A stretch of DNA of 64,000 bases from Bog-473 sp963730785 (GTDB taxonomy: Bacteria > Actinomycetota > Acidimicrobiia > Acidimicrobiales > RAAP-2): assembly GCA_963730785.1 (NCBI GenBank), contig CAVSTF010000010.1:310001-374000 (forward strand). The letters are read 5' to 3'. Position 1 is the stretch's first letter. Each line of letters opens with the position of its first letter. A program made the position numbers and the translations under genes. The notes below the pieces were generated by a model, which searched no databases, was not told the DNA's origin, and was given only the letters and a program-made list of their open reading frames with translations. Of the stretch, positions 29,850-38,727 are shown piece after piece.

Positions 29850-30152
29850 ATGAACACGTCAAAGAGTGAGTTGGAACGAATCGCCAAGGCGGCGAGCACC
29901 CACGCCTGGGATGTGACGGCCATCTCGGCTCCGAACGGGCTCATGGCGACGAAGGACTCGGGGCGTATCGGGGAGCCCTGGGTGGTCATGGCTCTGCCTG
30001 GTGGGCGCGGGCTCAAAATCTCGTTTTTCCGTCCCGGCGATGAGCTCTCGGCGGAGGGTGAATCGTTGGGCGAAGTCTTGGGCAATCCCCGGGAAATGGG
30101 TCGGGAACTGCGGAGCCTGTTGGAGGACTTGGCCGAGGGCGAAGCGGCCTGA
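29850..30152 (+). CDS. Hypothetical protein, 100 aa
   Basis: Small soluble protein, not recognised: SELERIAKAASTHAWDVTAI, VVMALPGGRGLKISFFRPGD, and a helical acidic C-terminus REMGRELRSLLEDLAEGEAA. The start is uncertain; an in-frame ATG at 29775 would add 25 residues and lies behind a TACCGT box at 29755-29760, but neither start has a good ribosome binding site. Codon use matches the neighbours. Converges on menE with a small hairpin between. Confidence 0.55.
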   Translation: MNTSKSELERIAKAASTHAWDVTAISAPNGLMATKDSGRIGEPWVVMALPGGRGLKISFFRPGDELSAEGESLGEVLGNPREMGRELRSLLEDLAEGEAA

Positions 30153-30156
30153 GCGG

Positions 30157-30171
30157 CTGAGCACCTCAGCG
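30157..30171. terminator. Small hairpin between convergent genes
   Basis: GCTGAG, loop CAC, CTCAGC: a perfect 6-bp stem in the 22-bp gap between the genes ending at 30152 and 30175. No U tract; weak candidate terminator. Confidence 0.35.
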
Positions 30172-30174
30172 GCG

Positions 30175-31333
30175 CTAGCGGAGCTGCTGGCGGGTCACCT
30201 TGCCGAGTGGCGTGCGGGGCAGTTCGGTCACCAGCACCAGTTCCTTGGGTGCCGCCCAGGGGCCGATGGACTGGGTGACCAGATCCTTGAGGGACTCGAG
30301 GGATGGGGGAGTGTCGCCCGGGACGACCCAGGCCACGACACGCTCGCCCCATTCGGGGTCGGGGCGCTTCCATACGGCGACCTCGGCCACGCCGGGATGG
30401 GGGGCCAAGACGCGCTCGACGGCGTCAGGCCAGACTTTTTCGCCGCCGGTCACGATGACCTCGGCCAGACGTCCCGAGACCTGGAGCCGGCCGTCATCGG
30501 TCACCGAGCCGGCGTCGCCGGTGGCGAACCAGGTTCTGGTGCCGTCGGGCCCGATGACTCGAGCGGTGTCGCCGTCCCGGTAGCAGCGCATCAGCATGGG
30601 GCAGCGGATGAGGATTTCGGCCGGGGTGGAGTCTGAGTCGGCGTGAGTCTGGTCGGTGGCTCAGGGCCACCTCGACGTCGTCGAGGGGTATCCCGTCGTA
30701 GACCACGCCCGAGCCGGTCTCGGTCATGCCGTAGGTGACGGTGGCGTTCGGTGGGATGACGTCCGGTGGGCGGCTGCCGCCCAGGAGGATCCCGGTGAAG
30801 ACGGTGGGGTCGAGGCGGCTGAGGGCGGTGCTGACGAGGGAGACGTGGCTGACCTCGCCCGACCGGCCGAGTTGCTCGACCCGCTCGGCCTCGAAAGTGG
30901 GCAGCACCGTGATGGGGGTGTCGGTGAGGATGGCCCGGGTGACCACGGACAGCCCACCGACGTGCGCCAGCGGGAGGCAGCCGAGCCAGTGGTGGCGACT
31001 GGGATCGACGCCCAGGCGCTCGGTGGTCATTTGGGCGCTGGCCAGGAGGGCATCGTGCGTGAGGACCACCCCTTTGGGGACCCCCGAGGAGCCGCTGGTG
31101 GCCAGGACCACGGCATCGCCCTCTTCGACCGGCTTCCCATCCCGGATTCGGACTTGTTCGCCGTCCGCCCCGACCAGACGAGAAGGCCGAAGCGCGTCGA
31201 ACAGGGCATCCCGGGCGGCCCTGGGGAGGCGGGGATCGATGGGGGCCGCCGCGTCACCGGTGTCCCAGATGGCTCGGAGGGCATCGACGAATCCAGCGCC
31301 ACCAGGGAGGTCAATGGCGACGAGTTCAGGCAC
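30175..31333 (-). CDS. menE: MenE, o-succinylbenzoate-CoA ligase (one frame change)
   Basis: Acyl-adenylate-forming enzyme of about 386 residues, activating o-succinylbenzoate for menaquinone synthesis. AMP-binding motif AVVLATSGSSGVPKGVVLTH, VTYGMTETGSGVVYDG, and the C-terminal FATGDAGSV, RLAEVIVTGGEKVWPDAVE and RTPLGKVTRQQLR (catalytic Lys). Shorter than typical acyl-CoA ligases, as MenE of actinobacteria is. The frame changes near 30660. GTG 31333 is chosen because TACGCT lies 8 nt upstream; an ATG at 31360 would overlap the divergent menB. Confidence 0.87.
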
Positions 31334-31340
31334 TGGCCGG

Positions 31341-31347
31341 TAGCGTA
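31341..31347. promoter_or_regulatory. Overlapping divergent -10 elements for menE and menB
   Basis: The heptamer TAGCGTA reads TAGCGT on the plus strand (31341-31346) and TACGCT on the minus strand (31342-31347). Each box lies exactly 8 nt before a GTG start: menB at 31355 and menE at 31333. The start codons are only 21 bp apart, and neither has a ribosome binding site, so one DNA element would launch two leaderless transcripts in opposite directions. Confidence 0.6.
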
Positions 31348-31354
31348 GGTCGCC

Positions 31355-32245
31355 GTGCATACCGTGGTCACCGGCAGTCCTCATGATCCCCTCGATGATT
31401 TGCGTTCGCTTCCGGCGCCCGAGTGGGAGCAGATCGGCTCGTTCACCGACATCCGATACGAGGTGGCGGAGGGTATCGCCAAGGTCACGATCTGCCGCCC
31501 GGAGCGGCGGAATGCCTTCCGGCCGCAGACCCTTTTCGAGCTGACGGATGCCTTCACGGCGGCCCGGGACAATCCCGATGTCGGCGTGATCATCCTGTGC
31601 GGCGAGGGTCCCGATGCGTTCTGTTCCGGTGGGGACCAGAAGATCCGGGGCGACGATGGCTATATCGGGGACGACGCGGTGGCCGAGCGGGGCATTGGGC
31701 GACTCAACGTGCTCGACCTGCAGATCCTGATGCGTCGCATTCCCAAGCCGATCATCGCCATGATCGCCGGGTACGCCATCGGTGGGGGCCACATCCTCCA
31801 CCTGGTGTGCGACCTCTCCATCGCCGCCGACAATGCTCGCTTCGGTCAGACCGGGCCCAAGGTGGGCAGCTTCGACGGCGGGTATGGCTCGTCAATCCTG
31901 GCTCGGACCATCGGACTCAAGCGGGCCAAGGAAGTGTGGTTTCTCTGCCGTCAGTACGACGCGGCGCAGGCCCTCGACTGGGGTCTGGTCAACACCGTGG
32001 TGCCGCTCGATGACCTTGAGTCCGAGACCGTGGCCTGGTGCCGGCAGATCATGTCGCTGTCGCCCATTGCGCTGCGCATGATCAAGGCCGGCATGAACGC
32101 GGCCGATGATGGACTGGCCGGCGTGCAGCAACTGGCCGGTGACGCCACCATGCTCTTCTACATGACCGAGGAGGGTCAGGAGGGGCGCAACGCGTTTGTT
32201 GAGCATCGAGCGCCCGACTTCTCGAAGTTCCCGCGTCGCCCATGA
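31355..32245 (+). CDS. menB: MenB, 1,4-dihydroxy-2-naphthoyl-CoA synthase
   Basis: 296-residue crotonase-fold enzyme closing the naphthoquinone ring from OSB-CoA. Characteristic stretches: FCSGGDQKIRGDDGY, KPIIAMIAGYAIGGGHILH, TGPKVGSFDGGYGSSILART and the MenB-specific ending FYMTEEGQEGRNAF then APDFSKFPR. Complete and in one frame. GTG 31355 follows a -10 box shared with divergent menE. Its TGA overlaps the menA ATG. Confidence 0.95.
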   Translation: MHTVVTGSPHDPLDDLRSLPAPEWEQIGSFTDIRYEVAEGIAKVTICRPERRNAFRPQTLFELTDAFTAARDNPDVGVIILCGEGPDAFCSGGDQKIRGDDGYIGDDAVAERGIGRLNVLDLQILMRRIPKPIIAMIAGYAIGGGHILHLVCDLSIAADNARFGQTGPKVGSFDGGYGSSILARTIGLKRAKEVWFLCRQYDAAQALDWGLVNTVVPLDDLESETVAWCRQIMSLSPIALRMIKAGMNAADDGLAGVQQLAGDATMLFYMTEEGQEGRNAFVEHRAPDFSKFPRRP

Positions 32246-33222
32246 GCACCTCGCTCAAGAACTGGGTGGCTGGTGCGCGTCCCCGCACACTTCCGGCCGC
32301 GGTGGTACCGGTCGTGGTGGGGACAGCGGCGGGGTACCTCTCCAGCGGGCACTTCTATGTGACCACGATCACGGTCAATGGGCGCACCGGCCTGGCCGGT
32401 GCGTTGGTACAGCACCACCTGCAGATCATTAACGCCGTCTTGGCCCTGGTGATCGCTTTGGCTATTCAGATCGGCACCAACTACGTGAACGACTACTCGG
32501 ACGGCGTTCGGGGCACCGACGATGCCCGGGTCGGCCCGGTTCGGCTGACCGCAGGGAAGCTGGCGACTGCTCGGGAAGTCAAGATCGCCGCGGCCGGGGC
32601 CTTCGCGGTGGCCGGAGTGGCCGGCATTATTTTGGCCGCTCGGGTGTCCTGGTACCTCGTGCCCATCGGGATCGTGTGTGTGATTGCCGGCTGGGCCTAC
32701 ACCGGTGGGCCGAAGCCCTATGGGTACTACGGGTTTGGCGAGCTGTTCGTCTTCGTGTTCTTCGGTTTGGTGGCCACGATCGGATCGGCCTACGTGCAGC
32801 ATGCGCCGTTCATCACGGTGTTTCAGGGACACAACTACAAGTACAACTGGGATTGGCGTTTCGCCCTCGCTGTGGCCATTCCCGTCGGGCTCTTGGCGAC
32901 TGGGATGCTGCAGGCCAACAACCTGCGGGACCTGGAAACGGACACCGAGGCGGGCAAGAAGACCCTGGCCGTACGCTTGGGACGAGTTCGCGCCGGATAT
33001 CTCTATTTGGGCACGCTGATGGCGACGGCGCTGAGCATCGGACTCATTCAACACTTCCGAGGCTGGGCGCCCATCGCCTTTGTCGGGTTGCCGTTCTCCT
33101 TCTATCCGATTCGACTGGTCATGAGTAACCGAACGGGACGGCGCCTTCTGCCCATGTTGGGGGCGACCGCTCGCTTGCAACTGGTCATCGGGCTCTTGAT
33201 CACGGTCGGGATCCTTATTTGA
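32242..33222 (+). CDS. menA: MenA, 1,4-dihydroxy-2-naphthoate polyprenyltransferase
   Basis: 326-residue UbiA-family prenyltransferase with about eight membrane helices, attaching the isoprenoid side chain in menaquinone synthesis. The first Asp-rich motif is TNYVNDYSDGVRGTDDAR; the second is ANNLRDLETDTEAGKKTLAV. The N-terminus NWVAGARPRTLPAAVVPV is typical of MenA. Coupled to menB by ATGA and convergent, with an 8-bp overlap, on menH. One intact frame. Confidence 0.94.
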   Translation: MSTSLKNWVAGARPRTLPAAVVPVVVGTAAGYLSSGHFYVTTITVNGRTGLAGALVQHHLQIINAVLALVIALAIQIGTNYVNDYSDGVRGTDDARVGPVRLTAGKLATAREVKIAAAGAFAVAGVAGIILAARVSWYLVPIGIVCVIAGWAYTGGPKPYGYYGFGELFVFVFFGLVATIGSAYVQHAPFITVFQGHNYKYNWDWRFALAVAIPVGLLATGMLQANNLRDLETDTEAGKKTLAVRLGRVRAGYLYLGTLMATALSIGLIQHFRGWAPIAFVGLPFSFYPIRLVMSNRTGRRLLPMLGATARLQLVIGLLITVGILI

Positions 33223-33985
33223 GGACAGCCGACAGCCAGTGATGGACGACGCGGTGGGTCACATCCGGCTGAGCCAGGTGGACGGCGTGGCCGCCACCCG
33301 GAATGAGCGACGTCAGTCCGTTGGGCAGCAGAGCCGTCATCCGCTGGGCGTGCATGGCGAATCGAGTGTCGTTGGCGCCGGCCAGCGTGAGTACCGCCGT
33401 TTCGAGGGTCGGCAGTCGATCCCACAGCGGTTCCTGAGTGCCGGTGCCGGCTTCTCGGAGGCTGGAGGCCAAGCCCGAAGCGGTGTTGCGTCGACGTTCG
33501 TCAATGTCGGCCGCTGCACCGAGATGCGAGAACATCGGGGACTGCACCCAGCGATCAATGAAGGCGTCGACGTCGCCACTCGATTCGAGGGCTTCAGCCA
33601 GCGCGTCATCGGCCGTCCGGCGCTTTATGCGGGCTTCGCTGTCCTCAATGCCACCGGTGGCGCCTATCAAGACGGCGGCGTTGAGCGCGAGCTCCCTGCC
33701 GAGCGCCACATGCAGAGCCACTCGTGCTCCGAGCGAGTAGCCGAGCAGCGCAGTGGGCTCGCTGCCCAAGGTGTCTGCCACGGCTTCGGCCACCAGGTGT
33801 GCGGTCGTCGGAAGATCGGCTCGCACGTCGCTCGAACCGCCGTGACCGGGCAGATCGACGGCGACGAGCGTGTAGTCGTGTGCCAGCAGGTCGCCGAAGG
33901 GACCCCACAGTCGCCCCGTTTGGGTGAATCCGTGGAGCAGCGTGAGGGGCGGACCCGAACCGCTGACCTCGACATGGAGTGGCAC
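33215..33985 (-). CDS. menH: MenH-like alpha/beta hydrolase (SHCHC synthase)
   Basis: 256 residues. LLHGFTQTGRLWGPF (oxyanion region), nucleophile Ser in LLGYSLGARVALHVAL, an acid residue region LAGANDTRFAMHAQRM and the catalytic His in IPGGGHAVHLAQPD. The Arg after GYSLGA is typical of SHCHC synthases, and its place among men genes supports MenH, which eliminates pyruvate from the MenD product. GTG 33985 follows a TACGCT box 8 nt upstream located inside the first codons of divergent menD. Confidence 0.87.
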   Translation of the reverse strand: MPLHVEVSGSGPPLTLLHGFTQTGRLWGPFGDLLAHDYTLVAVDLPGHGGSSDVRADLPTTAHLVAEAVADTLGSEPTALLGYSLGARVALHVALGRELALNAAVLIGATGGIEDSEARIKRRTADDALAEALESSGDVDAFIDRWVQSPMFSHLGAAADIDERRRNTASGLASSLREAGTGTQEPLWDRLPTLETAVLTLAGANDTRFAMHAQRMTALLPNGLTSLIPGGGHAVHLAQPDVTHRVVHHWLSAVLK

Positions 33986-33990
33986 GTCGA

Positions 33991-35636
33991 GTGAGCGTAC
34001 AGGCGACCTTTACAGCCACCCTGGTCGATGAGTGGAAAGTGGGTGGCGTTACCGATGCCGTGATCTGCCCGGGCTCCCGATCGACGCCGTTGGCTTTGGC
34101 GTTGGCCGCCAGCCTCAAGGTGCACGTCCGGCTCGATGAGCGCAGTGCCGCCTTCTTTGCCCTCGGCGTGGCCATGTCGACCGGTCGACCGGTCGTCATC
34201 TGCACCACCAGCGGGACCGCCGCCGCTGAGGTTCACGCCGCCGTGGTCGAGGCGCACCATGCCGGGGTGCCTCTGATTGTCTGCACGGCTGATCGGCCAC
34301 CAGAACTCCAACAGGTGGGCGCGTCGCAAACCATCGATCAGATTGGACTCTTCACCACGGCCACCCGGTGGGCCAAGGCCCCCGGAGTGCCCGACGACGC
34401 TCAGCGAGACACCTGGCGACCATTGGCCGCTCGAGCATTGGCCGAGTCGCTCCACGGTCCCCATGGCCCGGGCCCGGTGCACTTGAACTTGGCCTTTCGG
34501 GAACCACTGATCGGTGAGCCGGACGCGCTGCCGGAGCGTTCAGGCCCCAAGGTGATCCCGGCCGGCGCCGCGGTGCCTGCGACGGTGCCGCGGCTTCGAG
34601 GTCTTGGGATGGTCATTGCCGGGGCTGGCGCCACTAAGGATCCCGAGCTTCTGGTGCGCTTCGCCGCATCGCTGGGCTGGCCGCTCCTGGCCGATCCTCG
34701 ATCAGGTTGTCGAGTCGAGGGCACCATTGCCGCCGCCGACGCCATCGTTCGAGCCACGAAGGAATACCCGGACACCATCCTGCTGCTCGGCGCATCGTGG
34801 TTGTCCAAGGTCCTGGGCGAGTACGTCGCTGCCGCTGCTGCATTTGGTGCGAAGGTGATTGCGGTCGACCCTTGGCAGCGTTGGGTGGACCCATCGCATG
34901 TCGTGACCGAGTTTCATCAGGCTGATCCCGACGAGTGGATGAAGGCGGCGCTGGGGACGGCGACCCCGAACGAACCCGAGTGGCTAGCCAAGTGGCAGGG
35001 CTTTGACGCAGCCGCTCAGCGCGCCATTGTCGACACGTTGGGCGACACGCTGAGCGAGCCCTTGGTCGCCCGCACCGTCTTTGCGCACGCCGCTGCGACT
35101 CGGTACCACTCTCATGGTCTCGGCCTCAATGCCAATGCGAGACGTCGAGTGGTACGCCCCAACCTGCTCGAACCCACCCACCGTGCTGGCCAACCGTGGG
35201 GCGAATGGGATCGATGGGGTCGTCTCCACCGCCCTGGGTATTGCCGCTTCCGGGCAACGCACGATGGCATTGCTGGGTGACCTGTCGTTCCTCCACGACG
35301 TGTCGGGTCTGGTGCACTTGGCCGACCTGCCGTGCACCTTCGTGGTCGTCGACAACGAGGGCGGTGGGATCTTCTCGTTCCTGCCGCAGGCAACGGCGTT
35401 GGAGGCTGCTCAGTTTGAGCAACTCTTCGGCACCCCACCCACGGCCGACATCAGCTGCGGTGGCGCGGGGCTTCGGACTCAAGGTTGAAGAGATCGCCAA
35501 TGTCCAAGAGCTCGCGAGTGCCCTGGCGTCGCTGGGCGACGGACCATCATTGCTGCGCGTGAAAGTGCCGAGCCGGTCCGAAAACGTTGCCCTGCACGAT
35601 GCGATTAACCAGGCGGTCCGTCTCGCCCTCGGGTAA
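33991..35636 (+). CDS. menD: MenD, SEPHCHC synthase (frame changes near 3' third)
   Basis: Thiamine diphosphate enzyme of about 548 residues condensing 2-oxoglutarate with isochorismate. N-terminal domain: DAVICPGSRSTPLALALA, RLDERSAAFFALGVA, VICTTSGTAAAEVHAAVVEA, ADRPPELQQVGASQTIDQ. ThDP domain: RGANGIDGVVSTALGIA, LLGDLSFLHDVSGL and VDNEGGGIFSFLPQ. Frame changes near 35100 and 35460. Start is GTG 33991 or 33979; no clear ribosome binding site. The last 32 nt overlap the convergent HNH gene. Confidence 0.9.
33994..33999 (-). promoter_or_regulatory. -10 box for leaderless menH, inside menD
   Basis: On the minus strand TACGCT lies 8 nt before the menH GTG (33985) and coincides with the second and third codons of menD, so the two opposing genes share their first bases. 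Confidence 0.5.
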
Positions 35637-36904
35637 AGGTGGGTGAGGGAACCGAGGTTGTGATGCGACCAGTGGGACTCTTGAAGGTGAGTTCCTGGTT
35701 GGCGTCTCCGGACATTTTCCAGCCCAATTCGTGTACCGAACGGTGATGGGCGTCACAGAGCGTGGTCAGATTCCAAATGTCGGTGGGGCCGCCGGCTGGC
35801 CACGGGATCACGTGATGGACGTCGGTGAATTCGAGTGAACGTGCAGCCGGGAAAACGGCAGCCCTTGTCGCGTCGTCTGATCTCAATGCGCTGTTGGGGT
35901 GTCGGGCTCCGTCGGGCGCCACCCTGCTGGATCGAATGCCCCTCCGCGTTGTCCGCCGAGAGGATGATGTGAGCATCGCAGGCCAGTCGGTTGGCGACTT
36001 CCCGGGCGATCGGGCCGAGGAGATCGAGTTCAGCATCCCCTTCGCCGCCGGCGAGGAAGCTCAGATCGGCATGGACCACAACGGTCGGACGAGTGGCCTT
36101 TTCGATGGCGTCGTCGACAATGTTGCTCGGGTCGCGAGCGGTCCTGGCATTTGACCCGGCGTTCGACCGAGCCTGCTTGCTGGTTGCGCTGACCGTGCGA
36201 CCGTCATCGGTGGCGACCACGCCTCGTCCGGGTGCTCCCTGACTCTTGGCGCTTCGAGCGGCCACGCTGCAGAGTCCGTAGAGGGCGTCCGCCATCCGTT
36301 GATCGAACGGGGTGTGATCGCCGACCTTGGCGCTGGCCAAGTTGGTGAGACGGCCTTTCACGATGGCGTATTGATCATCAGGGAGGCAGCCCGCAAATGA
36401 GCGACGAGCGTCGTTGAAACGAAGGGAGCGCCGACGGTAGGCACCGGCCGCCTCGTCTTCGGTCTGGTTCCGGTGGGCCTTGGCCAGTTCACGGACTTGC
36501 TTGGCTGACCAGTGGGTGGCTTCCTGGGCCAGCTTGGCGTCGCTCTCCGGTTTCGCCACCTCGACCAGGGGCTTGACCTGATCGAACGAGAGCTTGCCCT
36601 GGGAAAGGGCGTCGGAAATCTTTGGCAGCGACTGAAGTGGTGCAGCGGCAGTGACCCAATCCCGGGCCGTGGAGGCTGAGACGCCGCAGCGTTGTACCAA
36701 CCACGACACCATTGAAGTGGCGCCGTCGATCCGCCAGGCCTTACGGCGGTCGAGCTCGGCCACGGCGGTGAGCAGCTGACTCTGATGGGCCGAGATTGCT
36801 CGATGGTGTTTGCCCACGCTGGCCACTAACGCATCAGTGCTGCGCGAGACCGTGGCCGGCCGGGGTCCTTCTTTCAGCGGTGGCTGAGGGGCGGTAACTG
36901 CCAT
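35605..36904 (-). CDS. DUF222/HNH endonuclease-type protein (one frame change)
   Basis: About 432 residues. The N-terminal DUF222 part is helical (STDALVASVGKHHRAISAHQ, MVSWLVQRCGVSASTARDW, LSFDQVKPLVEVAKPE); the C-terminal HNH domain has GCRFPGC, FTDVHHVIPWPAGGPTDIWN and LCDAHHRSVHELGW. The frame changes near 35840. Proteins of this type (13E12 repeat-like) are abundant in actinobacteria; a nuclease role is suggested by the HNH residues but unproven. No inverted repeats or transposase neighbours are seen, so I do not call a mobile element. Confidence 0.85.
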
Positions 36905-37050
36905 GAGTCAATGATGGCAGGAGGGTGTGACAACGCATCAAAAGGCGCGTCAGACAGGCAGATTCGGAGCCACACTCCCGTAAGTTGAGGAGCGTCGAGC
37001 GACATCTTCGACGAGTAGCACCACTTTCAACGAGTGCAGAAAGGAAGCCA

Positions 37051-37251
37051 ATGGGACGACTGGCTGATGCATGGAGTGGTCATGTGGGCAGATCGCCGGT
37101 GACCGATCTGGTGGTGGATGCCTTGGCTGGTAACCCAGTCACCATTGAGCCCGAGCGCGCCTTTACGGTGATCTTCGCCGAACTCGGCGCAATGCAGCAA
37201 CACCTCATTCACCTTTCTGCTGCGGTTGATGCACTCTCCGGCAGCGGCTGA
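37051..37251 (+). CDS. Small hypothetical protein, 66 aa
   Basis: Not recognised. Composition is ordinary for a soluble helical protein; the C-terminal half (AFTVIFAELGAMQQHLIHLS) is amphipathic. AAAGGAAG lies at a good distance before the ATG at 37051, which supports translation, and a hairpin terminator overlaps its stop. It stands alone, divergent from the HNH gene and convergent with the carotenoid oxygenase gene. Confidence 0.6.
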   Translation: MGRLADAWSGHVGRSPVTDLVVDALAGNPVTIEPERAFTVIFAELGAMQQHLIHLSAAVDALSGSG

Positions 37252-37268
37252 AGGCTCAGCGGCTGCCG
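37239..37268 (+). terminator. Long hairpin terminator at the end of the 66-aa gene
   Basis: CGGCAGC-G-GCTGA, loop AGGC, TCAGC-G-GCTGCCG: 7 + 5 bp stem broken by one G/G mismatch, containing the TGA of the preceding gene. No U tract. It may serve both convergent genes. Confidence 0.65.
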
Positions 37269-37312
37269 GCTCTGCCTCAGTCGGCTCTGCGTCAGTCAGC
37301 TATGCCCCAGTC
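37268..37312. repeat. Three tandem 15-bp repeats at a convergent junction
   Basis: Units GGCTCTGCCTCAGTC (37268-37282), GGCTCTGCGTCAGTC (37283-37297) and AGCTATGCCCCAGTC (37298-37312). The stop codon of the carotenoid oxygenase gene (37311-37313, minus strand) begins at the edge of the last unit. Same period and placement as the array at 13477-13521. Confidence 0.8.
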
Positions 37313-38690
37313 ACCGATACCGGTCGGCACCCACCCATTCGCTGTGGCTGCGGAACGGGACAGTGAATGGGAGGTGGATGACCGCCTGCGGTCGGCGGCG
37401 CAGCGATGACGCGTCAAGGACATACAAGGCACTGGTGTCGAGGGTGGCGTCATGGACGAAGGTGAGTAGCCAGCCCTCGTCGTCGGCATGTCCTTCGACC
37501 GAGCGGACGAACATCGGTTCGCTAGCCGTGCGGTGGTCGCCGGGATGCCACGCCACCACCTCATCCTTCAAGACATCGAAGCGGAGCAGGCCCACGTGGT
37601 CGACCACTTCGACGCCGCCCCGTAGTCCGGCCGACTGCTCGACGCTGTAGCCGTAGCGGAAGGCACGACCTTCGCAGAGGGGGTCCGATCGGGGATACTC
37701 CACGTGGCGCTCATCGAGCGGCTCGCGTTCCAACCGATCGCCTCGGATGGTCCAGCGCTCGAGCCGGCCCAGACCGCCGCCGATGAATGACTGCCCAATA
37801 CCGTCGGGACCCACCACAGGCGCCTCCCAGTCAAAGGGCTGATTCCTCTCAGGGGCCGGGTAGCAGCAGACGTAGAGGACAACATCGCCACTCGCAACGT
37901 CGCCACCGGCATCGCCGCCCCCGCCCAGACCGCCGCCGCCTTCGTCGTCCACGTCATGCGCGTGCAGCACATGCGTGACCAGACAGGGGTCGAGCTTGAA
38001 CCATCGAGGGGCCGAGAAGTCCCCGCCCCGGGGCAAGACGGCCAGCCAGGTCTCGTCGCTCGGGACCCAGCGGAAGGGCACAGCAGCGGCGGCGAACTCA
38101 GACTCCTCGAAGCCGCTGCCGGGCTCGGGCTCACCAACCGGGGCCGCCAAGTCAGCCGCCCAAGCCGTCGGCGACTCGATCACCACGAGGTGCCGGGCCG
38201 TCACGCCGAGGTCGTGCTGCCAGGTCGCTCTGTCCAACTCGAGCACTCCCGAACTGATCAGGCCGCCGGCCGAGTTCCACTCGCCGACCCGCAACAAGGC
38301 CGACGACTCCTCGGTACCTGGTTCGACGCCGAAGAGGACACGGCCGCCCGACACTGAATCTCGATGCAGATGCGACGCCACCGGCACCTTCAGCCCCTCA
38401 CCGAACTCCTCCGGCTCCAGCAGCCGCGAATACTGGTGGGGCAGTCCGCTTTCGGACAGGGCCAGCACCTTCCCGGCGTGCCAGAGCACATTGGCGTCGG
38501 CCGGACTCTCTTGTCGCCGGTGCGAGATGGCGGTCCCGTCCCGCAGTTCGATGGCATGCAACATGCCTCGTGAGCTGGCCCCGTCGCCGTTGCCGCCGCC
38601 CTCCGAAGACGCCCCACTCGGCCCAATCCGCAGCAGCGTGCCCTGCAGGTCGGGCGGGAGGACACCATCGACGACGAGAAGAGGGTCCAT
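37311..38690 (-). CDS. Carotenoid oxygenase family (RPE65-like) protein
   Basis: 459 residues, non-haem iron dioxygenase of the carotenoid/stilbene cleavage family. The propeller begins GVLPPDLQGTLLRIGPS. Candidate iron-ligand His stretches: TWQHDLGVTARH, VTHVLHAHDVDD, and VPFRSHSEWVGADRY at the C-terminus; SDPLCEGRAFRYGYS and EGWLLTFVHDATLDTSALYV are family landmarks. A Gly/Asp-rich insert (DEGGGGLGGGGDAGGD) follows the second His and may be a surface loop. ATG 38690 lies 8 nt behind TAGGTT. Substrate unknown. Confidence 0.85.
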   Translation of the reverse strand: MDPLLVVDGVLPPDLQGTLLRIGPSGASSEGGGNGDGASSRGMLHAIELRDGTAISHRRQESPADANVLWHAGKVLALSESGLPHQYSRLLEPEEFGEGLKVPVASHLHRDSVSGGRVLFGVEPGTEESSALLRVGEWNSAGGLISSGVLELDRATWQHDLGVTARHLVVIESPTAWAADLAAPVGEPEPGSGFEESEFAAAAVPFRWVPSDETWLAVLPRGGDFSAPRWFKLDPCLVTHVLHAHDVDDEGGGGLGGGGDAGGDVASGDVVLYVCCYPAPERNQPFDWEAPVVGPDGIGQSFIGGGLGRLERWTIRGDRLEREPLDERHVEYPRSDPLCEGRAFRYGYSVEQSAGLRGGVEVVDHVGLLRFDVLKDEVVAWHPGDHRTASEPMFVRSVEGHADDEGWLLTFVHDATLDTSALYVLDASSLRRRPQAVIHLPFTVPFRSHSEWVGADRYR

Positions 38691-38698
38691 GAGCGAGC

Positions 38699-38704
38699 AA
38701 CCTA
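38699..38704 (-). promoter_or_regulatory. -10 box for leaderless carotenoid oxygenase gene
   Basis: On the minus strand TAGGTT lies 8 nt before the ATG at 38690, in the short divergent gap to tyrS. Confidence 0.5.
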
Positions 38705-38727
38705 CCGGCATATGGCAAGGTGGACGG

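Noticed and set aside
35605..36904. HNH gene as part of a mobile element or intron
   Set aside because: No terminal repeats, target duplications, integrase or unusual base composition; DUF222/HNH genes are common chromosomal genes in actinobacteria.
36926..36932. A second ECF41 promoter upstream of the HNH gene (TGTCACA on the minus strand)
   Set aside because: The tetramer 16 nt downstream reads GACT, not CGTC, and the gene has no link to ECF41 functions.
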